A stretch of 64,000 nucleotides of DNA from Auanema rhodensis (lineage: Eukaryota > Nematoda > Chromadorea > Rhabditida > Rhabditidae): NCBI GenBank assembly GCA_964057225.1, contig OZ059894.1:19002476-19066475 (forward strand), read 5' to 3'. The notes below the pieces were generated by a model. That model was not told the origin of the DNA, searched no databases, and worked only from the letters and a program-made list of their open reading frames with translations. The translations under genes and the position numbers were made by a program. Shown here in pieces: positions 1 to 11,307 of this stretch (within the stretch, counting starts at the first letter, position 1; every line of letters begins with the position of its first letter).

Positions 1-352
1 TACACTCAACATTGCTTCCAAAAACATTTTGACAAAAATTTTTTCGAAAAATTTCAAAATAAATTAGCAAAAAGTAGATGTTTTTAGATTCCTTTTTTTC
101 AAGGCAAAGACGATGGACAATGTTATTCAACGAAAAAATTAATTCTTCAGGGTGAAAATCGAGGATATAAGTGTGAACTTATATCAGTTGATATCTCGGT
201 GCATTTTTAAGCTAGCGCAAATCTGATAACACAGATCGACGCAGCTTAAAAATCCGCATCGAATGCACTATACTACATTGAGAAACGCTTAATACAAAAA
301 TTAGTTATGATCGTTTGAAAAATGATGCATTAGTGTATGTTGAGTTTCCATG
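1..352 (+). repeat. Length-variant monomer, 352 bp (+1 T)
   Basis: The first monomer has seven T residues (93-99) where most copies have six after GATTCC. The extra base makes it 352 bp. A homopolymer change of one base could be biological or a residual sequencing error. Confidence 0.8.
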
Positions 353-391
353 TACACTCAACATTGCTTCCAAAAACATTTTGACAAAAAT

Positions 392-403
392 TTTTTCGAA
401 AAA
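392..403. other. A/T-tract palindrome TTTTTCGAAAAA, one per monomer
   Basis: This is a perfect 12-bp palindrome centred on TTCGAA and flanked by more A and T tracts, so the segment is likely to be intrinsically bent. It is among the more variable parts of the monomer. Variants seen include TTTTTCAAAAAA (common at about 15-34 kb), a GAGAAATTTC form (about 52.6-63.2 kb) and GTTTTTCGAAACATTT (51.2-62.9 kb). These variants are good markers for following monomer subfamilies along the array. Confidence 0.7.
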
Positions 404-514
404 TTTCAAAATAATTTAGCAAAAAGTAGATGTTTTTAGATTCCTTTTTTCAAGGCAAAGACGATGGACAATGTTATTCAACGAAAAAATTAATTCTTCA
501 GGGTGAAAATCGAG

Positions 515-536
515 GATATAAGTGTGAACTTATATC
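515..536. other. Short inverted repeat with 9-bp perfect stem, one per monomer
   Basis: GATATAAGT (515-523) and ACTTATATC (528-536) are perfect reverse complements separated by the four-base loop GTGA. A competing dyad overlaps its right arm: ATATCA (532-537) with TGATAT (540-545) around a two-base loop. The block recurs in nearly all monomers. Single-base variants such as AACATATATC (2,6xx and 7,5xx) or GAAGATATAA (for example near 18,412) weaken it in some copies. Its function is unknown. It could be a dimeric protein site or simply a structure-prone segment. Confidence 0.75.
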
Positions 537-549
537 AGTTGATATCTCG

Positions 550-608
550 GTGCATTTTTAAGCTAGCGCAAATCTGATAACACAGATCGACGCAGCTTAA
601 AAATCCGC
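550..608. other. Large imperfect inverted repeat (hairpin/cruciform candidate), one per monomer
   Basis: The arms ATTTTTAAGCT (554-564) and AGCTTAAAAAT (594-604) are perfect reverse complements over 11 bp. Inside them, after a bulged A565, GCG (566-568) pairs with CGC (591-593). After a small internal loop, ATCTG (572-576) pairs with CAGAT (583-587) around the six-base loop ATAACA. Outside them, G550-C608 and G552-C606 can also pair, with a T551-G607 wobble between and one C-C mismatch at 553/605. The same block occurs in essentially every monomer, with occasional single-base breaks. Dyad symmetry is a recurrent feature of centromeric satellites, but formation of a cruciform here is inference. 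A binding site for a dimeric protein is an equal alternative. Confidence 0.8.
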
Positions 609-687
609 ATCGAATGCACTATACTACATTAAGAAACGCTTAATACAAAAATTAGTTATGATCGTTTGAAAAATGATGCATTAGTGT

Positions 688-715
688 ATGTTGAGTTTCC
701 ATGTACACTCAACAT
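688..715. other. Inverted repeat spanning the chosen monomer boundary
   Basis: ATGTTGAG (688-695) and CTCAACAT (708-715) are perfect 8-bp reverse complements with a 12-base loop. An alternative pairing uses AGTGTA (683-688) with TACACT (704-709). Both arms are present in most of the 182 junctions. A small group of monomers near 36,84x, 37,19x, 37,55x, 39,30x and 41,05x has GATGAG in place of GTTGAG, which breaks one pair. This is seen directly in the sequence. Any role is inference. Confidence 0.7.
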
Positions 716-818
716 TGCTTCCAAAAACATTTTGACAAAAATTTTTTCGAAAAATTTCAGAATAATTCAGCAAAAAGTAGATGATTTTAGATTCCATTTT
801 TCAAAGCAAAGACGATGA

Positions 819-2355
819 ACAATGTTATTCAACGAAAAAATTAATTCTTCAGGGTGAAAATCGAGGATATAAGTGTGAACTTATATCAGTTGATATCTCG
901 GTGCATTTTTAAGCTAGCGCAAATCTGATAACACAGATCGACGCAGCTTAAGAATCCGCATCGAATGCACTATACTACATTGAGAAACGCTTAATACAAA
1001 AATTAGTTATGATCGTTTGAAAAATGATCCATTAGTGTATGTTGAGTTTCCATGTACACTCAACATTGCTTCCAAAAACATTTTGACAAAACTTTTTTCG
1101 AAAAATTTCAAAATAATTTAGCAAAAAGTAGATGTTTTTAGATTCCTTTTTTCAAGGCAAAGACGATGGACAATGTTATTCAACGAAAAAATTAATTCTT
1201 CAGGGTGAAAATCGAGGATATAAGTGTGAACTTATATCAGTTGATATCTCGGTGCATTTTTAAGCTAGCGCAAATCTGATAACACAGATCGACGCAGCTT
1301 AAAAATCCGCATCGAATGCACTATACTACATTGAGAAACGCTTAATACAAAAATTAGTTATGATCGTTTGAAAAATGATGCATTAGTGTATGTTGAGTTT
1401 CCATGTACACTCAACATTGCTTCCAAAAACATTTTGACAAAAATTTTTTCGAAAAATTTCAAAATAAATTAGCAAAAAATAGATGTTTTTAGATTCCTTT
1501 TTTCAAGGCAAAGACGATGGACAATGTTATTCAACGAAAAAATTAATTCTTCAGGGTGAAAATCGAGGATATAAGTGTGAACTTATATCAGTTGATATCT
1601 CGGTGCATTTTTAAGCTAGCGCAAATCTGATAACACAGATCGACGCAGCTTAAGAATCCGCATCGAATGCACTATACTACATTGAGAAACGCTCAATACA
1701 AAAATTAGTTATGATCGTTTGAAAAATGATCCATTAGTGTATGTTGAGTTTCCATGTACACTCAACATTGCTTCCAAAAACATTTTGACAAAACTTTTTT
1801 CGAAAAATTTCAAAATAATTTAGCAAAAAGTAGATGTTTTTAGATTCCTTTTTTCAAGGCAAAGACGATGGACAATGTTATTCAACGAAAAAATTAATTC
1901 TTCAGGGTGAAAATCGAGGATATAAGTGTGAACTTATATCAGTTGATATCTCGGTGCATTTTTAAGCTAGCGCAAATCTGATAACACAGATCGACGCAGC
2001 TTAAAAATCCGCATCGAATGCACTATACTACATTGAGAAACGCTTAATACAAAAATTAGTTATGATCGTTTGAAAAATGATGCATTAGTGTATGTTGAGT
2101 TTCCATGTACACTCAACATTGCTTCCAAAAACATTTTGACAAAAATTTTTTCGAAAAATTTCAAAATAAATTAGCAAAAAATAGATGTTTTTAGATTCCT
2201 TTTTTCAAGGCAAAGACGATGGACAATGTTATTCAACGAAAAAATTAATTCTTCAGGGTGAAAATCGAGGATATAAGTGTGAACTTATATCAGTTGATAT
2301 CTCGGTGCATTTTTAAGCTAGCGCAAATCTGATAACACAGATCGACGCAGCTTAA
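819..2355 (+). repeat. 702-bp dimer repeat at the left of the window
   Basis: Bases 819-1653 match 1521-2355 at an offset of exactly two monomers (702 bp), apart from a T/C difference at 992/1694. Shared markers are GCTTAAGAATCC (near 952 and 1654), GATCCATTAG (near 1027 and 1729) and ACAAAACTTTTTTCG (near 1087 and 1789). The right part of this dimer lies inside the larger 14-monomer unit that begins at 1480, so the dimer duplication probably came first. Confidence 0.75.
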
Positions 2356-5300
2356 AAATCCGCATCGAATGCACTATACTACATTGAGAAACGCTTAATA
2401 CAAAAATTAGTTATGATCGTTTGAAAAATGATGCATTAGTGTATGTTGAGTTTCCATGTACACTCAACATTGCTTCCAAAAACATTTTGACAAAATTTTT
2501 TTCGAAAAATTTCAAAATAAATTAGCAAAAAATAGATGTTTTTGGATTCCTTTTTTCAAGGCAAAGACGATGGACAATGTTATTCAACGAAAAAATTAAT
2601 TCTTCAGGGTGAAAATCGAGGATATAAGTGTGAACATATATCAGTTGATATCTCGGTGCATTTTTAAGCTAGCGCAAATCTGATAACACAGATCGACGCA
2701 GCTTAAAAATCCGCATTGAATGCACTATACTACATTGAGAAACGCTTAATACAAAAATTAGTTATGATCGTTTGAAAAATGATCCATTAGTGTATGTTGA
2801 GTTTCCATGTACACTCAACATTGCTTCCAAAAACATTTTGACAAAATTTTTTTCGAAAAATTTCAAAATAAATTAGCAAAAAATAGATGTTTTTAGATTC
2901 CTTTTTTCAAGGCAAAGACGATGGACAATGTTATTCAACGAAAAAATTAATTCTTCAGGGTGAAAATCGAGGATATAAGTGTGAACTTATATCAGTTGAT
3001 ATCTCGGTGCATTTTTAAGCTAGCGCAAATCTGATAACACAGATCGACGCAGCTTAAAAATCCGCATCGAATGCACTATACTACACTGAGAAACGCTTAA
3101 TACAAAAATTAGTTATGATCGTTTGAAAAATGATGCATTAGTGTATGTTGAGTTTCCATGTACACTCAACATTGCTTCCAAAAACATTTTGACAAAAATT
3201 TTTTCGAAAAATTTCAAAATAAATTAGCAAAAAATAGATGTTTTTAGAGTTCTTTTTTCAAGGCAAAGACGATGGACAATGTTATTCAACGAAAAAATTA
3301 ATTCTTCAGGGTGAAAATCGAGGATATAAGTGTGAACTTATATCAGTTGATATCTCGGTGCATTTTTAAGCTAGCGGAAATCTGATAACACAGATCGACG
3401 CAGCTTAAAAATCCGCATCGAATGCCTTATACTACATTGAGAAACGCTTAATACAAAAATTAGTTATGATCGTTTGAAAAATGATGCATTAGTGTATGTT
3501 GAGTTTCCATGTACACTCAACATTGCTTCCAAAAACATTTTGACAAAAATTTTTTCGAAAAATTTCAGAATAATTCAGCAAAAAGTAGATGATTTTAGAT
3601 TCCATTTTTCAAAGCAAAGACGATGAACAATGTTATTCAACGAAAAAATTAATTCTTCAGGGTGAAAATCGAGGATATAAGTGTGAACTTATATCAGTTG
3701 ATATCTCGGTGCATTTTTAAGCTAGCGCAAATCTGATAACACAGATCGACGCAGCTTAAAAATCCGCATCGAATGCACTATACTACATTGAGAAACGCTT
3801 ATTACAAAAATTAGTTATGATCGTTTGAAAAATGATGCATTAGTGTATGTTGAGTTTCCATGTACACTCAACATTGCTTCCAAAAACATTTTGACAAAAA
3901 TTTTTTCGAAAAATTTCAAAATAAATTAGCAAAAAATAGATGTTTTTAGATTCCTTTTTTCAAGGCAAAGACGATGGACAATGTTATTCAACGAAAAAAT
4001 TAATTCTTCAGGGTGAAAATCGAGGATATAAGTGTGAACTTATATCAGTTGATATCTCGGTGCATTTTTAAGCTAGCGCAAATCTGATAACACAGATCGA
4101 CGCAGCTTAAAAATCCGCATCGAATGCACTATACTACATTGAGAAACGCTTATTACAAAAATTAGTTATGATCGTTTGAAAAATGATGCATTAGTGTATG
4201 TTGAGTTTCCATGTACACTCAACATTGCTTCCAAAAACATTTTGACAAAAATTTTTTCGAAAAAATTCAAAATAAATTAGCAAAAAATAGATGTTTTTAG
4301 ATTCCTTTTTTCAAGGCAAAAACGATGGAAAATGTTATTCAACGAAAAAATTAATTCTTCAGGGTGAAAATCGAGGATATAAGTGTGAACTTATATCAGT
4401 TGATATCTCGGTGCATTTTTAAGCTAGCGCAAATCTGATAACACAGATCGACGCAGCTTAAAAATCCGCATCGAATGCACTATACTACATTTAGAAACGC
4501 TTAATACAAAAATTAGTTATGATCGTTTGAAAAATGATGCATTAGTGTATGTTGAGTTTCCATGTACACTCAACATTGCTTCCAAAAACATTTTGACAAA
4601 CATTTTTTCAAAAAATTTCAAAATAAATTAGCAAAAAGTAGATGTTTTTAGATTCCTTTTTTCAAGGCAAAGACGATGGACAATGTTATTCAACGAAAAA
4701 ATTAATTCTTCAGGGTGAAAATCGAAGATATAAGTGTGAACTTATATCAGTTGATATCTCGGTGCATTTTTAAGCTAGCGCAAATCTGATAACACAGATC
4801 GACGCAGCTTAAAAATCCGCATCGAATGCACTATACTACATTGAGAAACGCTTAATACAAAAATTAGTTATGATCGTTTGAAAAATGATGCATTAGTGTA
4901 TGTTGAGTTTCCATGTACACTCAACATTGCTTCCAAAAACATTTTGACAAAAATTTTTTCGAAAAATTTCAAAATAATTTAGCAAAAAGTAGATGTTTTT
5001 AGATTCCTTTTTTCAAGGCAAAGACGATGAACAATGTTTATCAACGATAAAATTAATTATTCAGGGTGAAAATCGAGGATATAAGTGTGAACTTATATCA
5101 GTTGATATCTCGGTGCATTTTTAAGCTAGCGCAAATCTGATAACACAGATCGACACAGCTTAAAAATCCGCATCAAATGCACTATACTACATTGAGAAAC
5201 GCTCAATACAAAAATTAGTTATGATCGTTTGAAGAATGATGAATTAGTGTATGTTGAGTTTCCATGTACACTCAACATTGCTTCCAAAAACATTTTGACA

Positions 5301-6393
5301 AAAATTTTTTCAAAAAATTTCAAAATAAATTAGCAAAAAGTAGATGTTTTTAGATTCCATTTTTTAAGGCAAAGACGATGGACAATGTTATTCAACGAAA
5401 AAATTAATTCTTCAGGGTGAAAATCGAGGATATAAGTGTGAACTTATATCAGTTGATATCTCGGTGCATTTTTAAGCTAGCGCAAATCTGATAACACAGA
5501 TCGACGCAGCTTAAAAATCCGCATCGAATGCACTATACTACATTTAGAAACGCTTAATACAAAAACTAGTTATGATCAATTGAAAAATGATGCATTAGTG
5601 TATGTTGAGTTTCCATGTACACTCAACATTGCTTCCAAAAACATTTTGACAAAAATTTTTTCGAAAAATTTCAAAATAATTTAGCAAAAAGTAGATGTTT
5701 TTAGATTCCATTTTTTAAGGCAAAGACGATGGACAATGTTATTCAACGAAAAAATTAATTCTTCAGGGTGAAAATCGAGGATATAAGTGTGAACTTATAT
5801 CAGTTGATATCTCGGTGCATTTTTAAGCTAGCGCAAATCTGATAACACAGATCGACGCAGCTTAAAAATCCGCATCGAATGCACTATACTACATTGAGAA
5901 ACGCTTAATACAAAAATTAGTTATGATCAATTGAAAAATGATGCATTAGTGTATGTTGAGTTTCCATGTACACTCAACATTGCTTCCAAAAACATTTTGA
6001 CAAAAATTTTTTCGAAAAATTTCAGAATAATTTAGCAAAAAGTAGATGTTTTTAGATTCCTTTTTTTAAGGCAAAGACGATGGACAATGTTATTCAACGA
6101 AAAAATTAATTCTTCAGGGTGAAAATCGAGGATATAAGTGTGAACTTATATCAGTTGATATCTCGGTGCATTTTTAAGCTAGCGCAAATCTGATAACACA
6201 GATCGACGCAGCTTAAAAATCCGCATCGAATGCACTATACTTCATCGAGAAACGCTTAATACAAAAATTAGTTATGATCGTTTGAAAAATGATGCATTAG
6301 TGTATGTTGAGTTTCCATGTACACTCAACATTGCTTCCAAAAACATTTTGACAAAAATTTTTTCGAAAAATTTCAGAATAAATTAGCAAAAAG
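1480..6393 (+). repeat. 14-monomer higher-order repeat (4,914 bp), copy 1
   Basis: This block of exactly 14 monomers is repeated immediately downstream. Many rare markers recur at an offset of 4,914: TTTGGATTCC at about 2542, GAACATATATC at about 2632, CTACACTGAG at about 3085, GAGTTCTTTT at about 3247, AGCGGAAATC at about 3373, AATGCCTTATAC at about 3422, AAAACGATGGAAAATG at about 4319, and GAATGATGAATTAG at about 5235. The left limit is set by an A/G difference at 1479/6393. I saw no mismatch within the unit when comparing by eye, which points to very recent duplication. Confidence 0.9.
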
Positions 6394-9300
6394 TAGATGT
6401 TTTTAGATTCCTTTTTTCAAGGCAAAGACGATGGACAATGTTATTCAACGAAAAAATTAATTCTTCAGGGTGAAAATCGAGGATATAAGTGTGAACTTAT
6501 ATCAGTTGATATCTCGGTGCATTTTTAAGCTAGCGCAAATCTGATAACACAGATCGACGCAGCTTAAGAATCCGCATCGAATGCACTATACTACATTGAG
6601 AAACGCTCAATACAAAAATTAGTTATGATCGTTTGAAAAATGATCCATTAGTGTATGTTGAGTTTCCATGTACACTCAACATTGCTTCCAAAAACATTTT
6701 GACAAAACTTTTTTCGAAAAATTTCAAAATAATTTAGCAAAAAGTAGATGTTTTTAGATTCCTTTTTTCAAGGCAAAGACGATGGACAATGTTATTCAAC
6801 GAAAAAATTAATTCTTCAGGGTGAAAATCGAGGATATAAGTGTGAACTTATATCAGTTGATATCTCGGTGCATTTTTAAGCTAGCGCAAATCTGATAACA
6901 CAGATCGACGCAGCTTAAAAATCCGCATCGAATGCACTATACTACATTGAGAAACGCTTAATACAAAAATTAGTTATGATCGTTTGAAAAATGATGCATT
7001 AGTGTATGTTGAGTTTCCATGTACACTCAACATTGCTTCCAAAAACATTTTGACAAAAATTTTTTCGAAAAATTTCAAAATAAATTAGCAAAAAATAGAT
7101 GTTTTTAGATTCCTTTTTTCAAGGCAAAGACGATGGACAATGTTATTCAACGAAAAAATTAATTCTTCAGGGTGAAAATCGAGGATATAAGTGTGAACTT
7201 ATATCAGTTGATATCTCGGTGCATTTTTAAGCTAGCGCAAATCTGATAACACAGATCGACGCAGCTTAAAAATCCGCATCGAATGCACTATACTACATTG
7301 AGAAACGCTTAATACAAAAATTAGTTATGATCGTTTGAAAAATGATGCATTAGTGTATGTTGAGTTTCCATGTACACTCAACATTGCTTCCAAAAACATT
7401 TTGACAAAATTTTTTTCGAAAAATTTCAAAATAAATTAGCAAAAAATAGATGTTTTTGGATTCCTTTTTTCAAGGCAAAGACGATGGACAATGTTATTCA
7501 ACGAAAAAATTAATTCTTCAGGGTGAAAATCGAGGATATAAGTGTGAACATATATCAGTTGATATCTCGGTGCATTTTTAAGCTAGCGCAAATCTGATAA
7601 CACAGATCGACGCAGCTTAAAAATCCGCATTGAATGCACTATACTACATTGAGAAACGCTTAATACAAAAATTAGTTATGATCGTTTGAAAAATGATCCA
7701 TTAGTGTATGTTGAGTTTCCATGTACACTCAACATTGCTTCCAAAAACATTTTGACAAAATTTTTTTCGAAAAATTTCAAAATAAATTAGCAAAAAATAG
7801 ATGTTTTTAGATTCCTTTTTTCAAGGCAAAGACGATGGACAATGTTATTCAACGAAAAAATTAATTCTTCAGGGTGAAAATCGAGGATATAAGTGTGAAC
7901 TTATATCAGTTGATATCTCGGTGCATTTTTAAGCTAGCGCAAATCTGATAACACAGATCGACGCAGCTTAAAAATCCGCATCGAATGCACTATACTACAC
8001 TGAGAAACGCTTAATACAAAAATTAGTTATGATCGTTTGAAAAATGATGCATTAGTGTATGTTGAGTTTCCATGTACACTCAACATTGCTTCCAAAAACA
8101 TTTTGACAAAAATTTTTTCGAAAAATTTCAAAATAAATTAGCAAAAAATAGATGTTTTTAGAGTTCTTTTTTCAAGGCAAAGACGATGGACAATGTTATT
8201 CAACGAAAAAATTAATTCTTCAGGGTGAAAATCGAGGATATAAGTGTGAACTTATATCAGTTGATATCTCGGTGCATTTTTAAGCTAGCGGAAATCTGAT
8301 AACACAGATCGACGCAGCTTAAAAATCCGCATCGAATGCCTTATACTACATTGAGAAACGCTTAATACAAAAATTAGTTATGATCGTTTGAAAAATGATG
8401 CATTAGTGTATGTTGAGTTTCCATGTACACTCAACATTGCTTCCAAAAACATTTTGACAAAAATTTTTTCGAAAAATTTCAGAATAATTCAGCAAAAAGT
8501 AGATGATTTTAGATTCCATTTTTCAAAGCAAAGACGATGAACAATGTTATTCAACGAAAAAATTAATTCTTCAGGGTGAAAATCGAGGATATAAGTGTGA
8601 ACTTATATCAGTTGATATCTCGGTGCATTTTTAAGCTAGCGCAAATCTGATAACACAGATCGACGCAGCTTAAAAATCCGCATCGAATGCACTATACTAC
8701 ATTGAGAAACGCTTATTACAAAAATTAGTTATGATCGTTTGAAAAATGATGCATTAGTGTATGTTGAGTTTCCATGTACACTCAACATTGCTTCCAAAAA
8801 CATTTTGACAAAAATTTTTTCGAAAAATTTCAAAATAAATTAGCAAAAAATAGATGTTTTTAGATTCCTTTTTTCAAGGCAAAGACGATGGACAATGTTA
8901 TTCAACGAAAAAATTAATTCTTCAGGGTGAAAATCGAGGATATAAGTGTGAACTTATATCAGTTGATATCTCGGTGCATTTTTAAGCTAGCGCAAATCTG
9001 ATAACACAGATCGACGCAGCTTAAAAATCCGCATCGAATGCACTATACTACATTGAGAAACGCTTATTACAAAAATTAGTTATGATCGTTTGAAAAATGA
9101 TGCATTAGTGTATGTTGAGTTTCCATGTACACTCAACATTGCTTCCAAAAACATTTTGACAAAAATTTTTTCGAAAAAATTCAAAATAAATTAGCAAAAA
9201 ATAGATGTTTTTAGATTCCTTTTTTCAAGGCAAAAACGATGGAAAATGTTATTCAACGAAAAAATTAATTCTTCAGGGTGAAAATCGAGGATATAAGTGT

Positions 9301-11307
9301 GAACTTATATCAGTTGATATCTCGGTGCATTTTTAAGCTAGCGCAAATCTGATAACACAGATCGACGCAGCTTAAAAATCCGCATCGAATGCACTATACT
9401 ACATTTAGAAACGCTTAATACAAAAATTAGTTATGATCGTTTGAAAAATGATGCATTAGTGTATGTTGAGTTTCCATGTACACTCAACATTGCTTCCAAA
9501 AACATTTTGACAAACATTTTTTCAAAAAATTTCAAAATAAATTAGCAAAAAGTAGATGTTTTTAGATTCCTTTTTTCAAGGCAAAGACGATGGACAATGT
9601 TATTCAACGAAAAAATTAATTCTTCAGGGTGAAAATCGAAGATATAAGTGTGAACTTATATCAGTTGATATCTCGGTGCATTTTTAAGCTAGCGCAAATC
9701 TGATAACACAGATCGACGCAGCTTAAAAATCCGCATCGAATGCACTATACTACATTGAGAAACGCTTAATACAAAAATTAGTTATGATCGTTTGAAAAAT
9801 GATGCATTAGTGTATGTTGAGTTTCCATGTACACTCAACATTGCTTCCAAAAACATTTTGACAAAAATTTTTTCGAAAAATTTCAAAATAATTTAGCAAA
9901 AAGTAGATGTTTTTAGATTCCTTTTTTCAAGGCAAAGACGATGAACAATGTTTATCAACGATAAAATTAATTATTCAGGGTGAAAATCGAGGATATAAGT
10001 GTGAACTTATATCAGTTGATATCTCGGTGCATTTTTAAGCTAGCGCAAATCTGATAACACAGATCGACACAGCTTAAAAATCCGCATCAAATGCACTATA
10101 CTACATTGAGAAACGCTCAATACAAAAATTAGTTATGATCGTTTGAAGAATGATGAATTAGTGTATGTTGAGTTTCCATGTACACTCAACATTGCTTCCA
10201 AAAACATTTTGACAAAAATTTTTTCAAAAAATTTCAAAATAAATTAGCAAAAAGTAGATGTTTTTAGATTCCATTTTTTAAGGCAAAGACGATGGACAAT
10301 GTTATTCAACGAAAAAATTAATTCTTCAGGGTGAAAATCGAGGATATAAGTGTGAACTTATATCAGTTGATATCTCGGTGCATTTTTAAGCTAGCGCAAA
10401 TCTGATAACACAGATCGACGCAGCTTAAAAATCCGCATCGAATGCACTATACTACATTTAGAAACGCTTAATACAAAAACTAGTTATGATCAATTGAAAA
10501 ATGATGCATTAGTGTATGTTGAGTTTCCATGTACACTCAACATTGCTTCCAAAAACATTTTGACAAAAATTTTTTCGAAAAATTTCAAAATAATTTAGCA
10601 AAAAGTAGATGTTTTTAGATTCCATTTTTTAAGGCAAAGACGATGGACAATGTTATTCAACGAAAAAATTAATTCTTCAGGGTGAAAATCGAGGATATAA
10701 GTGTGAACTTATATCAGTTGATATCTCGGTGCATTTTTAAGCTAGCGCAAATCTGATAACACAGATCGACGCAGCTTAAAAATCCGCATCGAATGCACTA
10801 TACTACATTGAGAAACGCTTAATACAAAAATTAGTTATGATCAATTGAAAAATGATGCATTAGTGTATGTTGAGTTTCCATGTACACTCAACATTGCTTC
10901 CAAAAACATTTTGACAAAAATTTTTTCGAAAAATTTCAGAATAATTTAGCAAAAAGTAGATGTTTTTAGATTCCTTTTTTTAAGGCAAAGACGATGGACA
11001 ATGTTATTCAACGAAAAAATTAATTCTTCAGGGTGAAAATCGAGGATATAAGTGTGAACTTATATCAGTTGATATCTCGGTGCATTTTTAAGCTAGCGCA
11101 AATCTGATAACACAGATCGACGCAGCTTAAAAATCCGCATCGAATGCACTATACTTCATCGAGAAACGCTTAATACAAAAATTAGTTATGATCGTTTGAA
11201 AAATGATGCATTAGTGTATGTTGAGTTTCCATGTACACTCAACATTGCTTCCAAAAACATTTTGACAAAAATTTTTTCGAAAAATTTCAGAATAAATTAG
11301 CAAAAAG
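6394..11307 (+). repeat. 14-monomer higher-order repeat (4,914 bp), copy 2
   Basis: This is the second copy of the 4,914-bp unit, carrying all the rare markers of copy 1 at +4,914 (for example TTTGGATTCC at about 7456 and GAGTTCTTTT at about 8161). The identity continues for 174 bases beyond the unit and stops at 11482, where G6568 is matched by A. Identical sequence therefore totals about 5,088 bp (1480-6567 against 6394-11481). An unequal exchange or replication slippage within the array would produce this. An assembly duplication is the alternative. Confidence 0.9.

Larger units (their letters stand above)
353..703 (+). repeat. Exemplar 351-bp satellite monomer with internal map
   Basis: This copy serves as a coordinate frame for all the others. 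The 5' third (about 370-460) is rich in A and T tracts and is the part that varies most between copies. The middle (about 490-600) is nearly constant and holds a 9-bp-stem hairpin at 515-536, a GATATC site at 541-546, a GCTAGC site at 562-567 and the large hairpin at 550-608. The 3' end (about 605-703) carries moderately variable sites: TTAATAC or TCAATAC, GATCGTTTG or GATCAATTG, and GATGCATTAG or GATCCATTAG. This copy has CATTAAGAAAC at about 627-637 where most have CATTGAGAAAC. It contains 12 CpG sites against at most about 8.5 expected from its base composition. The length divides by three, but no frame stays open through it. Confidence 0.95.

Noticed and set aside
93-99. Extra T in the first monomer as a meaningful variant
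   Set aside because: A one-base change in a T-run at the window edge, seen in one copy only, cannot be told from a sequencing error.
381-410. Bacterial-type promoter (TTGACA followed by an A/T-rich stretch) in each monomer
   Set aside because: TTGACA occurs once per monomer, but no TATAAT-like element lies at 16-18 bp spacing, and the array has no genes and looks eukaryotic. The match follows from A/T richness.
555-603. Intrinsic (rho-independent) terminator
   Set aside because: The T-run lies in the 5' arm and an A-run in the 3' arm, so no U-tract follows the stem on this strand. On the reverse strand the arms are again A/T-rich without a G/C-rich stem. The 182-fold repetition without genes makes a terminator role implausible.
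550-608. tRNA-derived element or other structured RNA gene
   Set aside because: The hairpin is strong, but I see no cloverleaf, no A-box/B-box pair of the tRNA type and no T-run terminator placed as for RNA polymerase III. I kept it as a dyad structure only.
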